Part shown: positions 10,762 to 18,050 of the stretch, piece after piece
Layout of the letters: each line of letters starts with the position of its first letter
Position numbering within the stretch: position 1 is the stretch's first letter
NCBI RefSeq assembly: GCF_020880415.1
Contig: NZ_JAJIUJ010000109.1
Span: 1-40,356, forward strand
Reading direction: 5' to 3'
DNA: 40,356 nt
Source of the DNA: Xanthomonas euvesicatoria pv. euvesicatoria
GTDB taxonomy: Bacteria; Pseudomonadota; Gammaproteobacteria; Xanthomonadales; Xanthomonadaceae
The notes under the pieces: generated by a model
Seen by the model: only the letters and a program-made list of their open reading frames with translations
What the model was told of the DNA's origin: nothing
Database searches by the model: none
Program-made: the position numbers and the translations under genes

Positions 10762-10801
10762 CATTCCGTGAAGGAATGTGTACGACTTTCGTCGCTATAC
10801 T
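10762..10801 (+). promoter_or_regulatory. Candidate fba promoter with overlapping palindrome
   Basis: TATACT at 10796-10801 is a good -10 hexamer 34 bases before the fba start. The -35 position (10773-10778) is GGAATG, which is also the right half of the inverted repeat CATTCC-GTGAA-GGAATG (10762-10778). A poor -35 covered by a palindrome suggests a regulator binds there; this is inferred from layout only. Confidence 0.4.
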
Positions 10802-10834
10802 TTCGTTCTCCCCCGCAGCTGCCACAGGAACTAC

Positions 10835-11839
10835 ATGAGCATCGAACAGCTTGCCGAAACCGCCCAGGCGATGGTCGCCCCGGGTAAGGGCATCATCGCC
10901 ATCGACGAATCGACCAGTACGATCGCCAAGCGTTTTGCCAGCGTCGGCATCGAGAACATCGAAGAGAACCGTCGCGCCTACCGCGAACTGTTGCTGACCA
11001 CGCCCAAGCTGAGCGACTACATCTCCGGCGCCATCCTGTTTGACGAGACCATCCGTCAGAAGACCAAGGATGGCGTGCCGTTCGCCGAGTACATGACCGC
11101 CCACGGCATCATCCCGGGCATCAAGGTCGACAAGGGCGCGCAGCCGCTGGCCGGCATGCCGGGCGAACTGGTCACCGAAGGCCTGGACGGCCTGCGTACA
11201 CGGCTGGAGGAGTACTACACGCTGGGTGCGCGCTTCGCCAAGTGGCGTGCGGTCATCAACATCGGCGAAGACATTCCGTCCGGCACCTGCATCGAGGCCA
11301 ACTCGCATGCGTTAGCGCGTTACGCAGCGCTGTGCCAGGAACAAGGCCTGGTGCCGATGGTCGAGCCGGAAGTGATCATGGACGGCAGCCACGACATCGA
11401 AACCTGCTACGAAGTCACCGAAGCCACGCTGCGCTCGCTGTTCGGTGCGCTGTATGAGCAGAACGTCGTGCTGGAAGGCACCATCCTGAAGGCGTCGATG
11501 GTCATCTCCGGCAAGAGTTGCGAAGAGCAGGCCAGCATCGAAGAAGTGGCCGAGTCCACCGTGATGTGCCTGAAGTCCACCGTGCCGGCGATCCTGCCGG
11601 GCATCGTGTTCCTGTCCGGCGGCCAGACCGACGAGCAGTCCACCGCTCATCTCAATGAAATGCACCAGCTCGGCAATCTGCCCTGGCCGCTGAGCTTCTC
11701 CTACGGCCGCGCCATGCAGCAGGCCGCGCTGAAGCTGTGGGCCAAGGACATGACCGGCAACTTCGCCAAGGCGCAGCAGGTCATCTACGAACGCGCCAAG
11801 GAAAACGGCCTGGCCGCGCTGGGTAAGTGGAAAGGTTGA
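10835..11839 (+). CDS. fba: Fructose-bisphosphate aldolase, class I
   Basis: This 334-residue class I (Schiff-base) aldolase cleaves fructose 1,6-bisphosphate reversibly to dihydroxyacetone phosphate and glyceraldehyde 3-phosphate. The class I signature VLEGTILKAS holds the Schiff-base Lys219. Other family stretches are KGIIAIDESTSTIAKRF near the N-terminus, KWRAVINIG, and VPMVEPEV. Metal-dependent class II motifs are absent. Class I aldolases are less usual than class II in bacteria but are typical of xanthomonads (established for the group). Start: CAGGA at 10825-10829 is 5 bases before ATG 10835; the upstream in-frame ATG at 10778 would start upstream of the proposed -10. A terminator closes the unit. 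Confidence 0.97.
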   Translation: MSIEQLAETAQAMVAPGKGIIAIDESTSTIAKRFASVGIENIEENRRAYRELLLTTPKLSDYISGAILFDETIRQKTKDGVPFAEYMTAHGIIPGIKVDKGAQPLAGMPGELVTEGLDGLRTRLEEYYTLGARFAKWRAVINIGEDIPSGTCIEANSHALARYAALCQEQGLVPMVEPEVIMDGSHDIETCYEVTEATLRSLFGALYEQNVVLEGTILKASMVISGKSCEEQASIEEVAESTVMCLKSTVPAILPGIVFLSGGQTDEQSTAHLNEMHQLGNLPWPLSFSYGRAMQQAALKLWAKDMTGNFAKAQQVIYERAKENGLAALGKWKG

Positions 11840-11884
11840 TCGATTGATGGCGGCTGCAAGGCCGCCGCATCGATGAAACAAACA

Positions 11885-11910
11885 CGCCGGCAGCGATGCC
11901 GGCGTTTTTT
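11885..11910 (+). terminator. Rho-independent terminator after fba
   Basis: The stem CGCCGGC (11885-11891) and GCCGGCG (11898-11904) has a six-base loop and is followed by six T, 45 bases after the fba stop. Confidence 0.9.
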
Positions 11911-11947
11911 ATTTGCTGCGTCCACAGGTGCGCTTTGATGCCGCGCG

Positions 11948-11982
11948 AAAAAACGCAAAGGGCGCCTTTCGGCGCCCTTTGC
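11948..11982 (-). terminator. Rho-independent terminator after the macrodomain gene
   Basis: The 12-bp stem GCAAAGGGCGCC / GGCGCCCTTTGC (11955-11966 and 11971-11982) has a 4-base loop. On the - strand it is followed by a T-run (six A at 11948-11953 on +). It ends - strand transcription 70-100 bases past the macrodomain stop, facing the fba terminator. Confidence 0.85.
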
Positions 11983-12054
11983 TCAGTCGGAATCGTTCAA
12001 TGGCTTGCGCAATCCAGCCGGTCGATGCGGCAGGCCGCCAACGTCAATCCAATC

Positions 12055-12594
12055 TCAGGCCGCCGCAGTTTCCTGCGTGGCCAGCGCCTGCTGGTAGGCC
12101 TTGTAGGTCGCCTCGTTGTAGGCCACCAGGACGATGTGCTTGGGCACCTTGTGCGAGCGCTGCCAATCGCGTGTTTCGGTCACGGCGATGCGCGCTGCCT
12201 GATACAGCGGATAGCCGTAGATACCGCAGCTGATCGCCGGGAACGCGATCGAGTGCAGCATCATCTGTTCGGCGAGTTTCAGCGATTGCCAATAGCAGTT
12301 GGCCAGCTGTTCGGGTTCGTTGTGCTTGCCGTCGCGCCACACCGGGCCGACGGTATGAAAGACATGGCGGGCCTTCAAATTGAAACCGTCGGTGATGCGG
12401 ATTTCGCCGGTGGGGCAACGCACGCCCGGGCGCACCTGCGGCAACGCTTCGCAGGCTTCCAGCAAGCGCGGGCCGGCGGCACGGTGGATGGCGCCATCGA
12501 CGCCACCACCGCCGAGCAGTGATTCGTTGGCGGCGTTGACGATGACGTCAACGTCGAGTTCGGTGATGTCGCCTTGCCAGACTTCGATTCTCAT
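12055..12594 (-). CDS. Macrodomain O-acetyl-ADP-ribose deacetylase (YmdB-like)
   Basis: A 179-residue single macrodomain. Family members hydrolyse O-acetyl-ADP-ribose or remove ADP-ribose from proteins. Ligand-site motifs are clear: [36 protein letters not shown] is spread over residues 5-40, [11 protein letters not shown] and VFHTVGPVW lie in the middle, and [10 protein letters not shown] forms the phosphate-binding loop. Length matches YmdB (about 177). ATG 12594 (MRIEVWQGD) is chosen because macrodomains begin right there; the ATG at 12642 would add 16 residues without family support. The gene stands alone with its own terminator. The natural substrate here is unknown. Confidence 0.93.
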   Translation of the reverse strand: MRIEVWQGDITELDVDVIVNAANESLLGGGGVDGAIHRAAGPRLLEACEALPQVRPGVRCPTGEIRITDGFNLKARHVFHTVGPVWRDGKHNEPEQLANCYWQSLKLAEQMMLHSIAFPAISCGIYGYPLYQAARIAVTETRDWQRSHKVPKHIVLVAYNEATYKAYQQALATQETAAA

Positions 12595-12790
12595 AGCGCG
12601 ATAATTATGCGAATTGCATGATGGGCGCGTGATGGGGAGCACGCTGCGGAATCCGCACGCTATCGGCCATTCATCTCATCTGCTGCGACTGTCCGACGGG
12701 GTGGAATGTGTGCCGCCCCGCGACATCTTGGCGCTGCCTCGGGGCGATCGGCAACAACCTTCGCCACGCATGAGGCGATGCATGTCGGGT

Positions 12791-13297
12791 TTACAACCAG
12801 CGGCGGACACGCGCGCAGTAGTCGTTGTAGTGGCGGCCGAATTCGGCGCGCAGCCGCGCCTCTTCGAACGGAATGACATAGCGCTGCAGCGCAAGCCACG
12901 GCAGCGGCACCAATACAACCGCCCACAGCAGGCCAAGTTGCAGGCACAGGCCGACGTAGCTCAGCACCAAGGCCAGGTACATCGGGTTGCGGGTGACGCG
13001 ATACGGGCCGTCCAGCACCAGGCGCGAGGGATGGCCGCTGGGCATGATGGTGGTGCGCCGACGCGCAAACAGCACGAAGCAGCTCACCGCCAACGCCAGG
13101 CCGAGGCAGGCGATGCCGCCACCAGCCAATTCGATCCAGGCCAGCGGCGCGGGAGGAGGGAGAGGCAGGTCCAGCGCCTCTTGCAACCATGCGCCCAGCC
13201 CCAGGGCGAGCGCAAAGTGGACCGGGGAGGTCATTTTTACCAGCCATGGCGCCCGTGCGGCACGGGTCTCGCTGTGTCCATACGGCTGGTTGCTCAC
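12791..13297 (-). CDS. Isoprenylcysteine carboxyl methyltransferase-like membrane protein
   Basis: A 168-residue integral membrane protein with about four hydrophobic helices. The C-terminal signature is that of the ICMT/PEMT-like methyltransferases: LVLDGPYRVTRNPMYLALVLSYVG, then a conserved FEEARLRAEFGRHYNDYCARVRRW-type tail split over the last 30 residues. The RNPMY and EE/Y...V.RW elements bind S-adenosylmethionine and form the active site in the family. Bacterial members rarely have a known substrate, and none can be assigned here. GTG 13297 is preceded on the - strand by AGGGAGA at good spacing. It is a single gene between the macrodomain gene and cysK. Confidence 0.85.
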   Translation of the reverse strand: MSNQPYGHSETRAARAPWLVKMTSPVHFALALGLGAWLQEALDLPLPPPAPLAWIELAGGGIACLGLALAVSCFVLFARRRTTIMPSGHPSRLVLDGPYRVTRNPMYLALVLSYVGLCLQLGLLWAVVLVPLPWLALQRYVIPFEEARLRAEFGRHYNDYCARVRRWL

Positions 13298-13542
13298 ACA
13301 TCTCTCCCTACATTACGGCCGCCATCCTAACGTTTCCTTGACATGGACGGGAGTGCGGGCGTCCCGACATCCGGGAAACGGGGCGGATGCTGCGCCCAGC
13401 GCGAGGCGTGCCGGGCACGTGTCACGCCTGGTCTCGGCAATGACGCGTGCGCTTGCGTCTCGGAGCGGCCACGGATTGTGGGCACGACGTGGCCTCCGCG
13501 ACGCGGCGTCTTTCGGCGCAAGTGCGCTGTTCGGCCGGTACC
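13298..13542. other. Region between ICMT-like gene and cysK terminator
   Basis: About 245 bases with no supported gene. It must hold the promoter of the - strand ICMT-like gene near its left end, but no clear hexamers are seen. Confidence 0.4.
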
Positions 13543-13567
13543 AAAAAAAAGCCGCGCATTGCGCGGC
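13543..13567 (-). terminator. Rho-independent terminator of the cysG-cysK unit
   Basis: On the - strand the hairpin GCCGCGC-AAT-GCGCGGC (13551-13567) is followed by eight T (13543-13550). It lies 27-51 bases beyond the cysK stop. Confidence 0.92.
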
Positions 13568-13593
13568 TTCAGGCCTGGTCATCGACTGCCCGA

Positions 13594-14553
13594 TCAGGGC
13601 AGTCCGGCCAGCCAGTCGTCGTCGGAGCCTTCGTTGATGTCGGCAAAGAGCGGGGTCGAGAAGTAGCGTTCGCCGGTGTCCGGCAGCATCGCCAGGATGA
13701 CGGCGCCAGATGCGGCGCCTTCTGCCACCCGCAGCGCGGTGGCGACGGTGGCACCGCCGGAGATGCCGGTGAAGATGCCTTCTTCGGCGGCCAGGCGCCG
13801 CGCGACGGTGATCGCGTCGGTGTCTTCCACGCTCAGAACCTGGTGGGCGGCCTCGCGGTTGAGCACCTCGGGCACGAAGTCCGGCGTCCAGCCCTGGATC
13901 TTGTGCGGCTTCCAGTCCTGGCCTTGCAGCAGGGCGGCGCCAGCCGGCTCCGAGGCGGTGATGCGCACTTCCGGTCGTGCAACGCGCAGGACCTCGCCCA
14001 CGCCGGTGAGGGTGCCGCCGGTGCCCCAGCCGGTGACGAAATGATCCAGCCGGTGGCCGGCGAAGTCACGCAGGATTTCGGCAGCGGTGGTGTTGCGGTG
14101 GTAGGCCGGGTTGGCCGGATTGGCGAACTGGCTGGCCAGGAACCAGCCGTGCTGTTCGGCCAGTTCCTTGGCTTTGCGCACCATGCCGCTGCCGCGCTCG
14201 GCAGCCGGGGTCAGGATGACCTTGGCGCCGTAGGCACGCATCAGCTTGCGGCGTTCGATGGAGAAGGTTTCCACCATGGTGGCGACGAATTTGTAGCCGC
14301 GCGCTGCGGCCACCATCGCCAGTGCCACGCCGGTGTTGCCGGAGGTGGCTTCGACGATGGTGTCGCCGGGCTTGAGCAGGCCGCGTTGTTCGGCGTCGAG
14401 GATGATCGCCAGCGCCAGCCGGTCCTTGACCGAGCCGCCGGGATTGAACGATTCGACCTTGACGTACAAGGTCACGTTGTCCGGGGCGAGGCGTTGGAGC
14501 TTGACCACCGGGGTGCGGCCGATGGTGTCGAGAATGTTGTCGTACAGGGCCAT
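13594..14553 (-). CDS. cysK: Cysteine synthase A (O-acetylserine sulfhydrylase)
   Basis: This 319-residue PLP enzyme makes cysteine from O-acetylserine and sulfide, the last step of sulfate assimilation. The PLP lysine is Lys43 in NPGGSVKDRLA. The substrate loop is TSGNTGVALAMV, and the phosphate-binding glycine loop is GTGGTLTGVGE, with ISGGATVATALR further on. Length and motifs fit the CysK/CysM group; distinguishing A from B by eye is less certain, but the location in the cys cluster favours CysK. It lies 16 bases downstream of cysG on the same strand and before a terminator, so the two genes form an operon divergent from cysB. Confidence 0.93.
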   Translation of the reverse strand: MALYDNILDTIGRTPVVKLQRLAPDNVTLYVKVESFNPGGSVKDRLALAIILDAEQRGLLKPGDTIVEATSGNTGVALAMVAAARGYKFVATMVETFSIERRKLMRAYGAKVILTPAAERGSGMVRKAKELAEQHGWFLASQFANPANPAYHRNTTAAEILRDFAGHRLDHFVTGWGTGGTLTGVGEVLRVARPEVRITASEPAGAALLQGQDWKPHKIQGWTPDFVPEVLNREAAHQVLSVEDTDAITVARRLAAEEGIFTGISGGATVATALRVAEGAASGAVILAMLPDTGERYFSTPLFADINEGSDDDWLAGLP

Positions 14554-14569
14554 GGGGTCTCCGTCGGGA

Positions 14570-15772
14570 TCAGGCTGCGTGGGCCAGTGTGGGCGTGTGG
14601 GGCGTTGCGCCGGGTGAGTACGGCGGCAAGGCGCTCAGCGGCGCGCTGCCGAACCAGTGCAGCGTCTGCGCCAGCGTCGCCACCTCGCCCAGGATCAGCA
14701 GCGCCGGGGCGGTCACGGCATGCTGCCGGGCGCTGGCGGCCAGGCTGGCGAGCGTACCGGTGATTACGCGTTGCTGCGGGCGCGAGCCGTTTTCGACCAG
14801 CGCAAACGGGGTGGAGGCTGCGCGCCCGGCCTGTAGCAGCCGCTGCTGGATGATGTCCAGGCCGGCCACGCCCATGTAGAAGGCCAGCGTCTGCCGCTCC
14901 TGGCCGAGCGCCTGCCAGTCCAGCGTGTCCAGCGAATCCTTGCAGTGCGCGGTGATCAGGCGCAGCGATTGCGCGTGGTCGCGGTGGGTGAGCGGGATGC
15001 CGGCATACGCAGCGCAGGCGATGGCGGCGGTGATGCCGGGAATCACCTGGAAGCCGATGCCGTGCGCGCGCAGGAATTCCAGCTCTTCGCCGCCGCGGCC
15101 GAACACGAACGGGTCGCCGCCCTTCAGCCGCACCACGCGGCGACCGGCGCGGGCGTGGTCCAGCATCAGGGCGTGGATCTGTTCCTGCCGGGTGCTATGG
15201 CCTTGCGCCGACTTGCCCACCTCGATGAGGTGCGCGCCGTGCCGAGCCAGGCGCAGGATCTGCGGGCTGACCAGGCGGTCGTGCAGCACCACCTCGGCCT
15301 GACGCAGTGCGCGCAGCGCATGCCGGGTGAGCAGGCCGGGATCGCCGGGGCCGGCGCCGACCAGGCTCACGTTGCCGGGTGCCAGCGTGCCGATCGGGCT
15401 GCGCGGTGCGGGGGAGCGCGCAGGAGCCGTTGCGGACGCCGCAGGCGTCGCGATGTGGGTCAGCAGCCGGCGGGCGCTGGCCGCATGGCGCAGGGCGTCG
15501 TTGAGCGCTTCCGATTCGCTGGCGGCGATGGTGAGCCACAGCGGTTGGTCGGGTTGCGCCAGCCATGCCGGGTCGAACCGACCGGCCAACCAGCGCAGCT
15601 GCCCGGCCTGCGCCCAGTGCCGCAGCTGCGCCGTGAGCTCGGGCGCGCCCACCAGCGGCAGCGCACCGGCCTGCAGCAGCTGGGCAGTGGCGCGTTCGGC
15701 ATCGGCACCGCCGCCGACCACCAGGACGGCACGGCCACGCAGGTCGGCAAGCAGCGGGAACGCAGGAGTCAC
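14570..15772 (-). CDS. cysG: Siroheme synthase CysG with intact SUMT half and degenerate dehydrogenase half
   Basis: About 400 residues from GTG 15772. The C-terminal SUMT domain (133 to about 375) methylates uroporphyrinogen III twice to precorrin-2. It has [47 protein letters not shown] and FYMGV. The N-terminal part keeps the NAD-binding start ([15 protein letters not shown]) but is only about 130 residues against about 215 in E. coli CysG. It breaks off after [16 protein letters not shown] into a Pro/Ala linker, so the middle domain is absent. The catalytic Asp104 region of E. coli (NVVDAP) aligns to HIATP, without the Asp. Precorrin-2 oxidation and iron insertion are therefore unlikely here. 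The longer start ATG 15844 lacks a good ribosome site. It is upstream of cysK in one operon and divergent from cysB. Confidence 0.88.
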   Translation of the reverse strand: MTPAFPLLADLRGRAVLVVGGGADAERATAQLLQAGALPLVGAPELTAQLRHWAQAGQLRWLAGRFDPAWLAQPDQPLWLTIAASESEALNDALRHAASARRLLTHIATPAASATAPARSPAPRSPIGTLAPGNVSLVGAGPGDPGLLTRHALRALRQAEVVLHDRLVSPQILRLARHGAHLIEVGKSAQGHSTRQEQIHALMLDHARAGRRVVRLKGGDPFVFGRGGEELEFLRAHGIGFQVIPGITAAIACAAYAGIPLTHRDHAQSLRLITAHCKDSLDTLDWQALGQERQTLAFYMGVAGLDIIQQRLLQAGRAASTPFALVENGSRPQQRVITGTLASLAASARQHAVTAPALLILGEVATLAQTLHWFGSAPLSALPPYSPGATPHTPTLAHAA

Positions 15773-15810
15773 GGTTCGGCAGCATCCTTGAGGGAGGGCA
15801 GACCGTAACG

Positions 15811-15873
15811 CCGGCTTATAGCCGTCGGAAATGACTTCATCCATCCTAAAAATAGCGTTCGGTTATAAGCTGG
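15811..15873. promoter_or_regulatory. Candidate CysB operator between cysG and cysB
   Basis: The imperfect inverted repeat CCGGCTTATAGCCG (15811-15824) and CGGTTATAAGCTGG (15860-15873) lies in the divergent control region. CysB in enteric bacteria binds TTAT/ATAA-containing half sites, often in opposed pairs, and represses its own gene. The match is to the general pattern only. Confidence 0.4.
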
Positions 15874-15935
15874 CCCGCAGAACTCCTCTACAGTCGAAGT
15901 CCTTGTAGCGCCTCGCGCTTTTTTGGATATAAGCC

Positions 15936-16919
15936 ATGACGCTGACCCAACTTCGCTATCTGGTGGCCATTGCCGATGCCGAGCTGAACATCACCCTGGC
16001 CGCCGCGCGCGTGCACGCGACCCAGCCCGGCCTGTCCAAGCAGCTCAAGCAGCTGGAGGACGAACTGGGCTTTCTGCTGTTCGTGCGCAAGGGACGTAGC
16101 CTGGACGCAGTGACGCCGGCCGGTGTGGAAGTGATCGAGCGCGCGCGCGCGGTGCTGTCGGAGGCCAACAACATCCGCACCTATGCGGCCAACCAGCGCC
16201 GCGAAAGCCAGGGCCAGCTGACCCTGACCACCACCCATACCCAGGCGCGCTTCGTGCTGCCGCCGGCGGTGGCACAGATCAAGAATGCCTACCCGCAAGT
16301 GAGCGTGCATCTGCAGCAGGCCGCCGAAAGTGCGGCCCTGGATCTGCTGAGCCAGGGCGATGCGGACATCGCGGTGGTCAGCACCGCCGGTGGCGAGCCG
16401 AGCGCCGGCATCGCAGTGCCGCTGTACCGCTGGCGGCGGCTGGTGGTGGTGCCGCGGGGGCATGCACTGGATCACCCGCGCACGGCACCGGACATGCAGG
16501 CGCTGGCCGAGCATCCGCTGATCAGCTACGAATCCTCCACCCGGCCGGGCTCGTCGCTGCAGCGCGCGTTTGCGCAGGTGGGGCTGGAGCCGAGCATTGC
16601 GCTGACCGCGCTGGATGCCGACCTGATCAAGACCTATGTGCGCGCAGGGCTTGGCGTGGGATTGGTCGCGGAAATGGCGGTCAATGCCTTCGACGAGGAC
16701 CTGCGCGCCTGGCCGGCGCCGGCGCCGATTGCCGAGTGCATCGCCTGGGCGGTGCTGCCGCGCGACCGCGTGCTGCGCGACTACGCGCTGGACCTGGTGC
16801 ATGTGCTCGCGCCGCAAATCGACAAGCGCGACCTACGCCGCGTGCTGGACGGCAATCAGGCGCCCAACTGGCCGTTGCCGCCGACCTGGGAATCGTTGAC
16901 CCAGACCATCACCAGTTGA
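15936..16919 (+). CDS. cysB: LysR-family regulator of sulfur assimilation
   Basis: This 327-residue transcription factor fits the expected activator of the cys genes (N-acetylserine/O-acetylserine as inducer in enteric bacteria). The N-terminal winged helix-turn-helix (about 1-62) reads MTLTQLRYLVAIADAEL, then TQPGLSKQLKQLEDELG, typical of CysB/Cbl rather than generic LysR. The periplasmic-binding-like sensor domain (about 90-300) contains TTTHTQARFVLPP, a CysB hallmark, and the LGVGLVAEMA region. Length 327 compares with 324 in E. coli. It is divergent from cysG-cysK with palindromic TTATA elements between them, which fits autoregulation and cys control. Confidence 0.95.
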   Translation: MTLTQLRYLVAIADAELNITLAAARVHATQPGLSKQLKQLEDELGFLLFVRKGRSLDAVTPAGVEVIERARAVLSEANNIRTYAANQRRESQGQLTLTTTHTQARFVLPPAVAQIKNAYPQVSVHLQQAAESAALDLLSQGDADIAVVSTAGGEPSAGIAVPLYRWRRLVVVPRGHALDHPRTAPDMQALAEHPLISYESSTRPGSSLQRAFAQVGLEPSIALTALDADLIKTYVRAGLGVGLVAEMAVNAFDEDLRAWPAPAPIAECIAWAVLPRDRVLRDYALDLVHVLAPQIDKRDLRRVLDGNQAPNWPLPPTWESLTQTITS

Positions 16920-16927
16920 GCGGCACG

Positions 16928-17209
16928 ATGACCGAGCCCTTGCGCCCCGCACTGAGCAGGCTGTGGTCGTCCGAGCCGGACGGCGGCATGTCGCTGCAGC
17001 TGTCGGCCAGCATCGCCGGCCGCGAACATGAGGTGCTGACGGTGCTGGCCGACCCGCGCGACGAAGCGTTATGGGTGGCGGTGCAGGCGGGCAGCACGCG
17101 CGTGTAGATCCCGCTGGAAGTGCTGCGCAAGGCGCTGGACGTTGCGGCCGAGGATGTGCATTCGGCCGAGTGGTTCGCGCGCCAGGATGCGGATGCGTCC
17201 GACGTCTGA
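16928..17209 (+). pseudogene. Small gene interrupted by an in-frame amber codon
   Basis: A frame from ATG 16928, eight bases after cysB, encodes MTEPLRPALSRLWSSEPDGG onward, but stops at TAG 17105-17107 after 59 residues. The same frame then continues with normal coding character (IPLEVLRKALDVAAEDVHSA) to TGA 17207-17209. Reading through gives 93 residues. A single C-to-T change (CAG to TAG) would explain the break. I do not recognise the family. It is likely cotranscribed with cysB. Either the gene is dead, the short form is enough, or the base is a sequencing error. Confidence 0.65.
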
Positions 17210-17257
17210 GGCCGGGATATGGGCGGCTAGCACAGCCCACCGGGCAGTGGTCAGGCG
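17210..17257. other. Start of a gene-poor stretch (17210-18050)
   Basis: From here to 18050 only a weak small open frame (17258-17569) and a strong terminator (17731-17767) stand out. The remaining about 500 bases show no gene that can be supported. Confidence 0.5.
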
Positions 17258-17569
17258 ATGTGGACGGCGCACGGGGGGGAGCCGGAGTGGACGTGCGTGC
17301 ATGCCCCTTCCAAACGGTGGCGGCTTGGCCGTGTGATCGGTGCGTTCGCGATGACCTTGGTGCTGCACTGCAGCGCAATCGCCGCAAAAAAATATCCGCA
17401 GGATCAATGGGATGCGTGTCTGCCCGGCAGCACTGCCATGCGTGCTGTGGGTGATTTTCCCTACCCGTGTCAGGGCGATGCAGTCGGCGTCGACCGGGCG
17501 CATCAAGTTGCGCGCTGCGTTGTCGAAAACCCTTATAGCAACCATGACGCGACACTCTCGAACGTCTAG
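17258..17569 (+). CDS. Possible small exported hypothetical protein
   Basis: An open frame of up to 103 residues. The interesting part starts around the codons for RVIGAFAMTLVLHCSAIAAKKYP, which looks like a signal peptide with an AIA-A cleavage site followed by a Cys-containing mature part (DACLPGS, PYPCQG, ARCVVEN: three cysteines). A GTG in VIGAFAM could be the true start. No family is recognised and codon bias is only moderate, so it may be a chance frame or a gene remnant. Confidence 0.3.
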   Translation: MWTAHGGEPEWTCVHAPSKRWRLGRVIGAFAMTLVLHCSAIAAKKYPQDQWDACLPGSTAMRAVGDFPYPCQGDAVGVDRAHQVARCVVENPYSNHDATLSNV

Positions 17570-17730
17570 GGGTGGACGGCGCAGAGCTGGCGATGCAGGT
17601 GATCGCATTGCCGGTGTGTTTCGCGGTGTCGTCGAAGGGTTGCTAGCGCTGTCGCATCACTGTTGCGCGAGGCTGTGCACAGAGCGGCTGGCGCATCCGG
17701 GTCCCTGGGGAGAGGCCTGGCGTGCTTGGC

Positions 17731-17767
17731 GGCGGACCCGGGTCGGGAGCCCGGGTCCGCCTTTTTT
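17731..17767 (+). terminator. Strong orphan Rho-independent terminator
   Basis: The perfect 12-bp stem GGCGGACCCGGG / CCCGGGTCCGCC (17731-17742 and 17750-17761) has a 7-base loop and is followed by six T (17762-17767). No convincing gene lies directly upstream on this strand: the nearest frame ends 160 bases before. It may end a small RNA or the mRNA of the small exported protein. Confidence 0.85.
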
Positions 17768-18050
17768 ATTTCCGCAGCGAGCATCGGTTGAAGATGGAAC
17801 AGCGCCAAGTCCTGCCCATGCACGGCAGGCAGTGCGCGATCGGAGCCGGTGCTGGATTCTGACACCTGCGGCGAGTTGCCGGGTCTGAGCGGTCGCCACT
17901 GAGGCGCGACTTGGCGTGGCGCGGGCAGCTGCAACGTCGGGCCGACGGGATGGAGGGTTCGCGCGTTGAGGTCTGGCCACAGACCGGTGCCCAACAAGTG
18001 AGACCCAGGCGTTCGCCGCGCAGCCCGAATACGCAGCGGGCCACACATTT

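Noticed and set aside
11896..12522. 208-residue + strand frame opposite the macrodomain gene
   Set aside because: It spans two terminators and is antisense to a clear family member.
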